Positions 11,501 to 23,500 of a stretch of 64,000 nucleotides of DNA are shown piece after piece. The stretch's first letter is position 1. Each line of letters begins with the position of its first letter. The notes beneath the pieces are model-generated. The model ran no database searches. It was not told where the DNA came from and saw only the letters and a program-made list of their open reading frames with translations. The DNA is from Zingiber officinale. Its lineage: Eukaryota > Streptophyta > Magnoliopsida > Zingiberales > Zingiberaceae. A program made the translations under genes and the position numbers. The stretch lies in contig NC_056002.1 in the NCBI RefSeq assembly GCF_018446385.1, positions 3,893,474 to 3,957,473 of the forward strand, in the 5' to 3' direction.

Positions 11501-14500
11501 AATTTTAATGAAATGCTTTCCTTTCGTGTATTTTATCTTCTTGCACTGTCCCCTTGCTAACACTTGTGCTGTCCGCTCGTCTCCTGTCACATCACACCTT
11601 TGGAGACGGTTGCACATAATTCCGTTCGGCCATTTTCTCCAGCTCTTCCGTTCGGCCGCACATAATTCTGTGTTGCTACCAAGAATCGCTAGTTATGAGA
11701 CGATCCGAACCTCTCGATGTTCAACCTCGGAGCTCGACGGTTGGCCTGCTTGGATTATTTATAGACGCCGACTCGTCTCTTGATCTTTAACGACGGTGTT
11801 CGTCGGCGCGGATATTTATAGCCGGTCGGCGCGGCTCTCGATCTTTAACGACGGTGCTCGTCGGTCTTCCGCTCGGAGGGTTTATAGACGCCGGCTCGTC
11901 TCTTGATCTTTAACGACGGTGCTCGTCGGTCTTCCGCTCGGAGGGTTTATAGACGCCGGCTCGTCTCTTGATCTTTAACGACGGTGCTCGTCGGTCTTCC
12001 GCTCGGAGGGTTTATAGACGCCGGCTCGTCTCTTGATCTTTAACGACGGTGCTCGTCGGTCTTCCGCTCGGAGGGTTTATAGACGCCGGCTCGTCTCTTG
12101 ATCTTTAACGACGGTGCTCGTCGGTCTTCCGCTCGGAGGGTTTATAGACGCCGGCTCGTCTCTTGATCTTTAACGACGGTGCTCGTCGGCGCGGATATTT
12201 ATAGCCGGCGCGGCTCTCGATCTTTAACGACGGTGCGCGTCGGCGCGGATATTTATCGCCGGTCGGCGCGGCGCTCGATCTTTAACGACGGTGCTCGTCG
12301 GTCTTCCGCTCGGAGGGTTTATAGACGCCGGCTCGTCTCTTGATCTTTAACGACGGTGCTCGTCGGCGCGGATATTTATAGCCGGTCGGCGCGGCTCTGC
12401 GGTTTAACGTCTGGGCTAGACGGCCGTCAAGGCTAATTTTGACACTTCCGTTCGGAGTTGCTCTTCGCCTTTCCCCCAGCTTGGATAATGCCCTCCTGGC
12501 CGCATGGCTCAGGATCTACTTCATCGAGTATTTTGGCTCGGATAATATACCTCCGTCCGAAGGGCACGGGGCCTTCGATCTTCGAGCGTTTGGCTCGACC
12601 CATTTACCTCCGGCCGAACGGCGCGGGGCCTTCGTTCCTCGACGCTTGGCTCAACCCATTTACTTCCTACCGAACGGCACGGGTTATTTGCTTACAAGTC
12701 TTAACCACATAAACCTCCCTACCGATCGGCTCGGGGCCTTCGCACTACGATGATAATGCCTTATATTCACTCCTTTGACTTTTCATCTCTGCATTTCAAG
12801 TATTTAGTCGAAAATGAAATACGGGTGATTTACATGATACACCTTTCACCCCGCCTGGTAAGGCTGGAGGTGGTTCGCGATCTAGCTGCCGTCCGTCCTC
12901 ATCCTCCAGATAATACGCTGAGCGAGCTTTCGATGATTTCAAAGGGCACCACGGCGCTCAAGCTTGCCGACGCCGACCGACTTTCTTCCGCATAAGATCG
13001 CCGACTGAACGATCCGGGAATTACGCTACGTCAGTTTTGCTTCATCCACGACGACGCCATCACCGAATCCGACGCCTTCGCCTCTCTTCTACCAAGTCCA
13101 CCCATGTTTCTTCGTTCGGTGTTGTTATCATCATAGTTCTGGATCCGGTCAACGCCGACTTCGACCGGTATGACGACCTCACCGCCATATACCAAATGGA
13201 ACGGTGTGACTCCGTCCCTTCTTTTGGCGTCGTTCGGATAGCCCACAAGACGCCGAGACTTCATCCGCCAACCCTCCCAAACGGTCGAGCCGAGCGCGCA
13301 GAATACGAAGGTTGCTTGACCGTTGCTCGAGGATAGGCCACGGACGTGAAATGTTGCTCGATGGCTTTGGCACCAATCCTCCAACATCTTCCCGTGAATC
13401 GCCGGTTGCTTGGACACCGAGGGACGCCGAACCGACAAAACGATGTCGCCGATGAATTTTTAACCATTTGCTCGATGATCTTTGCTAATGCCTCGGCCTC
13501 CACCCACTGGAGAAATAGTCACCGCCACTAGTAAAATTTCCTCCGCCGCCATCGGAAATGGACCCATAATATCCATTCCCACCGATCGAACGGGAGACGG
13601 TTGATGCCTTCATCTCCTCCGCCGGTGGGAGAAGTTGTGATACTTCGCACGAAGGCGTAGATACTTGTCCGAGCAGATCCGCTGCAAAGTCGAAAGTATC
13701 CGCCAAGAGGATCTTCGCTAACGAGCGTCCGCCGGACGACCTCCACGATCCTTGATGTACTTCCCGGAGGATGTAAGTCGAGTCCTCCGAGCTTACATTT
13801 TAGCAGAGGACGCGAGAAAGCTTTCTTGTAAAGCTCTCCGATGAGTGTAAACCGACCGGCTCTTCTTCCGAGGAGCCGGGCTGCATATTCATCGGATGGT
13901 GTGGTGCCTGAACGGAGGAATTCTATAATAGGTGTCCTCCACCACTGAAACGCGAGGCTCAGATCCGTCGACACGCGCCACCATCGCTTTTTCAATCGGG
14001 TCACGAACGGCGATCGGCTATTGAGCTCGCGAAGTTCGCCAACTCATCGGCCGCCGGTTCTCCGCTCGGGAATCTTCTCAATAAGCACTTCTGAAAGTAG
14101 CTTTGAGTTTTCAAAGGCCTCAACAGAGAGTTTAAGCCGAACACGCTGATTTCAAAGGTGCTTGAAAGTCGCCGAGCGGCCAACCGTGAATTCCGAGAGA
14201 GTCACCCGACCGGCCCCCACATGCCGCGCCCTGTAATCCGGCTATAAGGGCCTCATACTCTGCCTCATTGTTGGTGGCCTTGTAGTCCAGCCGGACGGAT
14301 AGGTGCATCTTTTCTTCTTGCGGTGAGATAAGCAATATCCCAATCCCGCTTCCGAGTCGAGTGGAAGACCCATCCACATATATCCTCCACAGAGCTTCCG
14401 GCTCTGGCCTCTGCACTTCGGTCACAAAATCAGCCAAGGATTGGGCTTTAATCGCCGAGCGGGGCTGGTACTGGATGTCAAACTCGCTTAATTCTGTCGT

Positions 14501-17500
14501 CCACTTGATAAGCCGTCCGGACGATTCTGGATTCAACAGGACTCTTCCGAGTGGACTGTTCGTCCGGACAATGATTGTGTGAGCCAAGAAATACGGTCGA
14601 AGGCGCCGAGCGGCTAGAACCAAAGCAAAGGCCAACTTCTCGAGCCCGGTGTAGCGAGATTCAGCATCTTTCAAAATATGGCTCAGAAAATACACCGGTT
14701 GCTCTTCACCGTTCGCCCTCACAAGTGCTGAGCCTACAGCATGCTCAGTTGACGATAGATACATATAAAGTGACTCACCCCCGATCGGCTTGACAAGTAT
14801 AGGCAGAGAATTCAGATATGTTTTCAACTCTTCAAATGCTCGGTCACACTCTTCATTCCACTGGAACTTAGTAGCCTTACGCAGGATCTTGAAGAATGGC
14901 AGGCTCCGGTCGGCAGTTTTGGAATGGACAAAGCAGTTATCCGACCGGTCAACCGCAGCACTTCCCTTGTGTTTCTGGGAGGAAGCATGTCTTGCAGAGC
15001 TTTCACCTTGCCGGGGTTGGCTTCGATTCCCCGCTCGGTCACTACGTATCCCAAGAAACGCCCTCCCTTTGCTCCGAACAGGCACTTCTGTGGATTTAGC
15101 TTGACTCCATATTTGCGCAGTGTTCGGAAGGTTTCTTCCATATCCTTGAAAAGATCGGCCGCCCGGATTTGATAAGAATGTCGCCAACATAAACTTCCAG
15201 ATTCGCCTATCTCTCCCCGAACACTTTGCTCATCAAGCGCTGATAGGTGGCTCCCGAACGGCATCACGTTGCAGCAATAGTGCCGTCGGCAATCACGGCT
15301 AACCTTTTCCCGATCTTCGCGGAGCGGTACCGTGATAGCCCCGGTAGGCGTCGAGCATGCAATTAATTCACACCGTAGAGTCCACCAATGATCTATCCGG
15401 CGAGGATAAAAATCTTTGGGACATGCTTTGTTTAAGTCCCGAAAGTCAATGCAAACTCTCCTTGCCCGGCTTGGAGACCAATACCACGTTAGCTAGCCAC
15501 GGAACTGACCACAGATGCGGCCGGCCTCCAAGTTTCTACTCCGCCGGATTATGGCATTCGCCGCGCTAAAATCTCTTTTTTCCGCCATCGCCGAGCCGTC
15601 GGTCGGACACGCAACCTACATGCCGCGCTAGGCTCGCGAAATTCCGGCAACTCGTGTGTCGACCAAACAAAGACATCATGATTTTCTGGAGGCAGCTTCT
15701 TCTTCTGCTTTTCCTCTAGATCCGAGGCGATGAAAGTGGTGGCCTCCGATCGGGTCGGATGGATCTGAACTTCCTCCTTTTCATCATAAATTAAAGCAGG
15801 AGGTTTCTCGGTTATGGCGTGTACCTCGATTCGGGGCGCCGAAGCTTCGCTCGGATCATCTCTATATAGCATCGCCGAGCTGCTAGTTGATCTCCACGCA
15901 CTTCTCCTACTTTGTCTTCCACGGGAACTTTATCTTCCGTGGAAGGTCAAACAACCGCCGGAATTCGCCGGCCGGCCGTCCAGAACGACATCAGAGGATG
16001 ATGGAGAGTCGACCACCACGAAGTTTATTGTCCCGGTCCTCCCGAGCGGCTCTTCCCAGTGAGGTGGCCACCGGATCCGTCCGACCTACAACTTTGTAAA
16101 CCCGTAAAGCGGGTAGTCATGGGCAGCACTCGGCTCGATCAATTCTGCACTGATCGAACGCCTTCTTGAATATGATGTTGACCGAGCTCCTGTGTCAACG
16201 AATATGCGATGAATAGTGTAATTGCTATTACCGCTTTAATGAGCAACGCGTCGTCGTGGCACTTCTACTCCTTCCAAGTCTCCAGGCCCGAAAGTGATTT
16301 CCGGTCCACTTGCCCGCTCTTGGCTACAACCGACCGCGTGGATCTGCAGCTGCCGGACGGCCGCCTTTCGGGCTCGGTTGGAGTCTCCTCCGGTCGGTCC
16401 GCCAGCGATAACGCTGATCTCGCCCCGGGAAGTATTGCTCCTATTTTCCTCCTCCCGAGCGGACGGCCGGGACCGTTCTCTGGACGTCCGGCGACTCTCC
16501 TGTCTTGGGGATCGGTGCCGATCGGACGTCTGGTGATGTCGCCTCTCGGTGTGGGTCCGGATTAGTCGTTTAGCTAATTTGTATTGAGATATCTTTGGTG
16601 CTTATCCAGTCCCTGTGGATACCATATCTTTCTTTATTACTGACGACATATCCGTACACTTGCGGATCGTTAACATCGGACTAGAGGTGGTGGTGGTCTC
16701 CCATCAGCCTGACCGGTCAGAGCTGGGGCCCTCACTTCCTTCTTCCTAGTGGCTTAAGCTTCCTCCACATTAATGTATTTAGCCACATTCCACAACAAGT
16801 AGTTGAAGCCCCTCGCAGGCTTTCGGATGAGGACTTGGAAGAAATCTCCCTCCAACAAGCCTTGAGATGAAGTGCTTATTCATATCTCTCAGGAGGCAGC
16901 TGGGACATCCAGCACCACTTGGTTGAAATGCTTAATCTACATTCTCAAGGACTTCTTTGTTCCTTGTTTGAGCATGAACAGACTATGATTGGCTTTCTGA
17001 TATCTTCTTCTACTAGCGAAATGGTGCAGGAAAGTGTTTCTGGAATCCTTGAAATAAGTGATGGATCCGATTGACAGTTGAACCACCGTTGAGCCGATCC
17101 CGAGAGAGTGGTAAGAAAGACGCGGCACTTTACTCCATCGGTGTATTGATGGAGCGTGGCAGATATCAAACTTACCCAGATGATCATCCCGGTCCGTTGT
17201 TCCATTGTATTCGCCGATCGTCGAGGCACGTAGTGTCAGGCGAGGGTCTCGTAAAATATCTTCCGAGAATCGGCGATTGGTCCGCCGGAGATGAGTGCCG
17301 GGGCTTTCCTTCGTCATCCCGCCTGCATTTCATCCAAGAGGAGCCTCTATCTCTTCGAGCCGGTGCGGCTTGAAACAAGGCTCGGGAATGCGACGGTGGC
17401 TTGAGGTGCTTCCGCCCGGCCACGAGACGCAGATGTTGCTTGTTGCGCCGGCCGTTTGGCTTTGCTCCATGAGTTCGGCCCTTATCTCGACCAGTGCGTC

Positions 17501-20500
17501 GAGTTCCTCCTCTTACTCTCGTCCAGCCTCGTCCATTGTCTCCGATCGGATGCGCAGAGCGTTCCCACGGCGCCAATTGATCTGTCCGAACCAAGTCGGC
17601 GACGCCGGGCACGTGACGCCCAAGGCTCATGTAGATCTCCAACTAGTGTCGAGATGCTCCCGCTATCCCGCATGTGTCGAGCCGGAAGGGATTCCGACGA
17701 CCCTCCGACGCTCAAGTCGTAAATCACGATGAACAAGGTGGCTCCAAGTCTCGTAGTACGTCAATCCTCCGTCGATGAAACCCGAGGTTCTTTATATAGA
17801 GAAAGGTTTGGGCACGCGGGTGCATAAGTGTCCTCCGTCCTATCCTAGGTACGCGCCGAAAGCTTACTGTCCTTTCCTAGGTACGCGTCGTAAAGTTTAC
17901 CGACCCATATCGCTACCAAAGCATGCCTCGATGGGACAGAATCCTCACAAGATTTGGAGCATGGCACACACGTGAAACCTACAGGTTGTCAAAGAAAGAA
18001 ATCCTCTGGCCCTTTCCTTTGCTCCAAACTTGTAGTCCGAGCGGACAGATACCTAAACATCCGACCGGACATCCGCAGTGGTTTACTTGTGCTTTGTGGA
18101 GACTAACAAACAGGGGTGCTTTATGACTGCGGTCGGTCAAAAGGTCAGCTCGGTCCATGACCTTTTTAACTGAGCGTCGGAACCCCGATTTGACAGGGTG
18201 CCTCCCAACTATAAGTGCGAGCCGGCCGGACCCCTCCGGGTACTCGATTCCATCGACCGACCGGCAGTCCAATCGGACCGGCCGTCTACGGCCGTCCGTC
18301 CGGTCGGACCACACTCTCCTCTGGGTGGGCGGCTGTTCCGGTGACTTCCCCTTGGCGTTGACTTTGCAAGAAAAAAAAGGGGGGGGGGCCACTCTTACTA
18401 CCGGATCATTGGTCAATATTAATGATGCTACCTAAATGGAAGCATAAGAATCAACGAGGGCCAAGATATATGAAAAAGACAGCTGATATAGTTTCATTAT
18501 GAATCCACTAACCAGACTTTTAGTACCTATCTATGTTTTCACCAACAGGAGAAAAAAAATTAATTAAGGACTAAGGTCTTGTGGCTGATCAAAAATCAGA
18601 AAAAAAGTAGTAGTGCAAGACATTTATAGAACATGGCTCGAATACATGAGAATCCTTGTTTTTTTTTTTCATGAATAAGATCTACATCAAGAATAGGGTC
18701 TCTATCAAGCAGGACTAAGAGCAAACTTTGTCAATCTATATAATGTCTTTAGTAGAAATAACAATAAAAGGAAAATTTTCTTTTAAAAAAAGGGTCAAAT
18801 ATTTCCAAAAGAAATCTATGGGCAACGGCTGTGTGTAATTAAAATATCCAGTATTCTAAGTAAAAAACGATTCGATGTCAGATCAAGATGAATTGTTTCC
18901 CATAAGAGACTCAAGGAAACACACTTTAGTCAGACATCCACATGGATATTATGAGGACAATATAGTCCGAACTCATGGAACTCATATGTTGAGAAATGAT
19001 TCATACCAAAGTCGAATGTGATAACAGGCTTCAATTTGATTTCTTCCTCCTGATAAATAGAAAGATGTAAGGGTAAAGGGATTGGTAGGTACACGTTCAT
19101 GCTCATTACAAGTTTAAAAATGCAAAACTTCGATATACAATATGTTTGACATTAGATGCAAGATTATTAACAGTACCCCTGTCCTTAACTTCTTAGCTCT
19201 TTTAGTTACATGACGTTGAGAAAGCTCCCTACTTTGTTGCTCCTGTTAAACAAATAAGGCATATTTATTAAATAGAATATAGTAAACTATAAAACCTTGT
19301 CGTCAAATTCCTCAAGTAGCAGGACTAACAGAACATATGCTCTTCTTTAAAAAGGAATAACTTATTCTATAAAAAACAGTTAATCTAGAAAGATACGGTT
19401 TTCAATAATGTTCAAGGAAATCACAGCAGGAAGATACCTAGCAATAGAAAACTCCATTTAATATAAATACCAACTCATAGGGACGATTCAGAAAGCAACA
19501 ACTTTGTCACTCAAAAATATACAAACAGATGGAATCAAGAAGGGAGAACAGGGAAAGTTGTAAACATGAACAAAGTCATGAATAATTAGTCAATTCATTG
19601 AATATTAATAGAAATTAAATGATGAAAACTGACATAAGGTTACACTCTTATAGATCAAGCCCAAAGATATAGCTGCATGTAGAATGATGGGAAAATAAAG
19701 AACCTAAAACTAGGTGAAAGAAGGCAACAAACCTGAATAATTGAGAAAAGACGGAAAGCCCGATCTTGACCTGCAGATAAGATATACCTCCCATTTCCAT
19801 AAAATCTGTCAAAGTTAGAAACTTCTTAGATTGTTCGAGTCAACCATAATTGAAAGCCAGATGATACAATCTATTCCATCATTTCACATCTACGTAACCT
19901 AACATTCTGAAGGAAATTAATCACTGTCAACAAGACAGTAAAAGAATAGATTAGAATGTAGACAAAACAGAGGATGTTTTGAAAATTTTATGTTCACCTT
20001 ATACATAAAGATGGAGCACTATGACCACTCCGAAAGCGTAAGAGACGAGCATCTCCATCAGTTGTATCAAAAATCCACATCTATCAAGAACAGTACAGAA
20101 GTTATATTAATTAAATGAAGGTACCTAAATACTTCTAAAGCATTCAAGGTAAAACTATGATATTAAAGAAACTCAGCAAGATAATGATGAATTTGATTCT
20201 ACAACAATAAGATTCTTATATGTAAATCTAAAATGACATAGAGTCAATGGTATAAATAATAATTTATCAATGATTGTGGCAAAAGGCGAATACGCTCGCC
20301 CTCAGCGCCCCCGCCAACCAATAATTTATCAATGATGAAACATAACCTAACAGCTCGGAAGAAAAAAAAAAATCAAATCAAAGTTGAATATCAAATGCAA
20401 GAAAATGCAAGGTAACAAGAGATAAAAACTTTAAACAAGTGATAATCAGTATGATCAGAGAAAAGCATGACTCAAGAGTAAAAAAAATTGAGCTATTGGA

Positions 20501-23500
20501 AGGTATAAATTTAGTTTCAGCAAATAATTTTAAGCAAAAAATTGCACAAAACCAACAAATGACTGAAAGCCAACATTTGGAGCCTTTGAATCCAACATGA
20601 ATTTTCAAGTATGCTTCAAATAAGGCTCAGCTGGAAGGAAATACATGCAATAGAAACAATGGAGATAATAAAATACAACCCAACTTAGATTCAGCTCCTT
20701 ATTGAAATATAAACTGCAGATTTCATTACATCATCAATCTGATTCGGACAAAGGGAAACAGAATGACATGAGGTTAAAGACAACCAAAACTGGCAGAGAC
20801 CACCAACTAAACCAAACTATAACTTCATCATGGTCCACCAACTATATTGGCCATTTGCAGTCCTTTCAATTTCTGATCCGAATCTGTAACTAATCACTAT
20901 ATTGAACAACAGGATGTGCAAAACATTGCTTAGATTTGGACAGTCACTAGAGTGGGAACAGAAGATGTAATGAGAAACCAATAAAATAGACTGAGTTCTT
21001 TGGAGAAATGAGGAGGAAGAGGAGAAAGAGAAATGCATTGATTTTCTTGTTGCCTCTGGTTTCATCTCATTTTATCATCAGACAATCTAAGCCTGTATCT
21101 GCCTTTACATCATAAGTGAACCAGCTTGTACATGATTTCAGATGAAACATGCTTTTGACCGTGAGCAGCAATCAAGAAAAGAAAGCAGACTATCGGCACT
21201 ACAATATAAAGTTGACATATAACATAAGGTTCCTAAAAGAAAAGGAAGATGATCCTGAAAAGAGCATCTCTTGTATCAAACAAAGGTAGTGTAAGAAGTA
21301 TTGAGAGAATATATTTTTCATTAAGCAAGAATAATAATACAAGCTGTATTTATATACATCGTAAAGAGATAAAGATAAAAAGGAAACATATACATAAAAA
21401 TATACAAAAGATTTATGCATAATATATTCCAAGATATCCTAATAGGCCCCCTCAAGATGATGGGCTCCTAAAGACACCAATCTTGGCACAGAGAAGACGA
21501 AGTAGAGCACTAGGAAGTGATTTCGTCAAAGCATCAGCTAATTGGTCAAACGACGAGACATGAGAGACACGGACTTTATTACTCTAAACTAGTTCACGAA
21601 CAATATGATAATACAAAGCAATGTGCTTAATGCGTGAGTGAAACATAGGATTTGCGCAGAGATAAGTAGCTCCAATGTTATCACAATATATAGAAGTTGA
21701 AGAGGTCACAGTGTCCACACCCAATTCATCAAAAAGAGATCAAGCCCATTGAAGTTCCGCAGCAATAAAGGTAATGACACGATATTCAGCCTCAGTAGAC
21801 GAGCAAGCAACAAAACCCTGCTTTTTGGAGCTCCAGAAACTTGGGTTGGGACCTAGAAACACAATATAAGCACCATTCCACGTGTGATCATCAATGTCAC
21901 CAGCCCAATCTGCATCACAGTAGGCTTGCAAAGAGGGAGAGGAGTGTCGTCGGAGAATCAGACTATAAGAACGTGTACCATTAAGATAGTGCAGCAGACA
22001 CTTAACAGCCCCAGTGGAGGGATGAGGGAGCATGCATAAACTGAGACAGTTTGTTAACAGCAAAGGCAATATCCGGTCGAGTAAAAGAAAGAAGACTACC
22101 AACCGTTCGATACAAAGTAGCGTCCACAGGAGGCGAGCCATTGAAAAGGTGCAGAGATGCGGACGTGGCAACAGGCGTTTGAACAGTTTCAAGTCCGCCA
22201 TATTGGTTTTGGTAAGAATATCAAGAAGATATTTTTTTTAAGAGAGACAAAGGCCCTCGGAGAGGAAACAACTTTAACACCTAGAAAATAAGATAAGATT
22301 CCTAGATCTTTGATAGAGAAATGAGCATTGATGAATCCCTAAAGGGCACTAGCATTATTTTCTATAAGAATTAGATCATCAACATAGACAAGTAGATACA
22401 TAGTGATACCTCTAGAGTGGAAAATAAATAACGATGTATCAGAAAGAGAGGTCATGAAACCAACACTGATTAAAAAATGAAGTGTAGGTGTGTGGTGCCT
22501 GCTTAAGACCATAAATTACTTTGTTCAATTTACGGACATAAGATGGAAAATCAGAGTCAACAAACCCGGGCCATATACACACAGCCATCAACCCTAAAGA
22601 AATGCATTATTCATATCCATTTGACAAAGAGACTGCCCTTTGAAAACGACAAGGGACAAGAGAAGGAGGACAGTAGTAGGCTTTGCCACGAGATTGAAAG
22701 TGGCAGTGCAGTTAAGACCGGGACGCTGGTGAAATCCCTTAGCGACTAGACGAGTCAACAGAGTCATCGGGCTTTCGCTTAAGTCGAAACAGCCACTTGC
22801 AACCAACGACATTCTAAGAGGTATCAGACAGGACAAGATCAAGTGACATTACAAAGAAGAGCATCGAATTCTTCAGACATGGTTGCGCGCCAACGAGGAT
22901 CCTTGAGAGCCATAGTATGTGTTGTAGGTTCAGACGGAGTAGTGTCAATGATAGCGGTGAGACCAAAGCAAGGATTAGGCTGGAAGACATTGTTTTTGGT
23001 ACGGGTCATCATAGGATGGGTGTTGGTGCCAGAAGCAGGCTAAACTGGAGGAGCAAGTGGGGGTAGAACTACTGCTGGGGCTAGCATGACAGGCAGAGGC
23101 TCGGTAGGAGATGTTCGACAGGTGGAGGCTAGGGCTGGTTGGTTAATAACCAGAGGTACGGGACACGGGTTAAGGAGCAAATAGGCGAAGAATCAACAGC
23201 ATGAGAATCCTCCAGAGACATATTAGGCAGTGCTCTAGGAAAGGTCCAGCACTAGAACCACCACTAGCAAAAGGAAACTCAGACTCAACAAAAACAACAT
23301 AACAAGAGACAAAGATTTTTCTAGAAAAGGACTCATAGCTCTGTCTAAGAAAGTAACCAAGAACGTTAGAGAGTAACCAAGGAAAACACAGCCACACAGG
23401 GTGAAGATCAGTGTGCAGGTTTATGAGAAGCATAGGGATGAAGCCAGGGATAGCAAAGACAACCAAAAATGCAAAGTTTGGAGAGATTTGACAAGGAGGC

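Larger units (their letters stand above)
7960..18413 (-). mobile_element. Ty3/Gypsy LTR retrotransposon, Tat lineage, in UTP21 intron 10 (with 5-bp TSD)
   Basis: Element of 10,444 bp (7965-18408) bounded by the 5-bp direct repeat TTGGT (7960-7964 and 18409-18413). Its genes read on the minus strand, so its own 5' LTR is the right-hand one. Just inside that LTR is a primer-binding-site-like TTGGCGCCGTGGGAA, and just inside the other is a purine tract (AAGGGAAGGCAAG). Parts in element order: gag near 17.3-16.9 kb, a protease/linker region, reverse transcriptase near 15.9-15.0 kb, the RT-linked RNase H near 14.9-14.45 kb, a second 'archaeal-type' RNase H near 14.4-14.2 kb ([15 protein letters not shown]), and integrase down to about 13.0 kb. 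Then come minisatellites and an extra gene on the opposite strand at 9.4-11.4 kb. The two RNase H domains plus the antisense gene mark the Tat lineage. It is a fossil: the coding regions are broken many times. The LTR match points to a recent insertion. Confidence 0.9.

Noticed and set aside
11760-12400. CRISPR-like regular array
   Set aside because: Units are contiguous 65-bp tandem copies without unique spacers, in a plant retrotransposon; it is a minisatellite.
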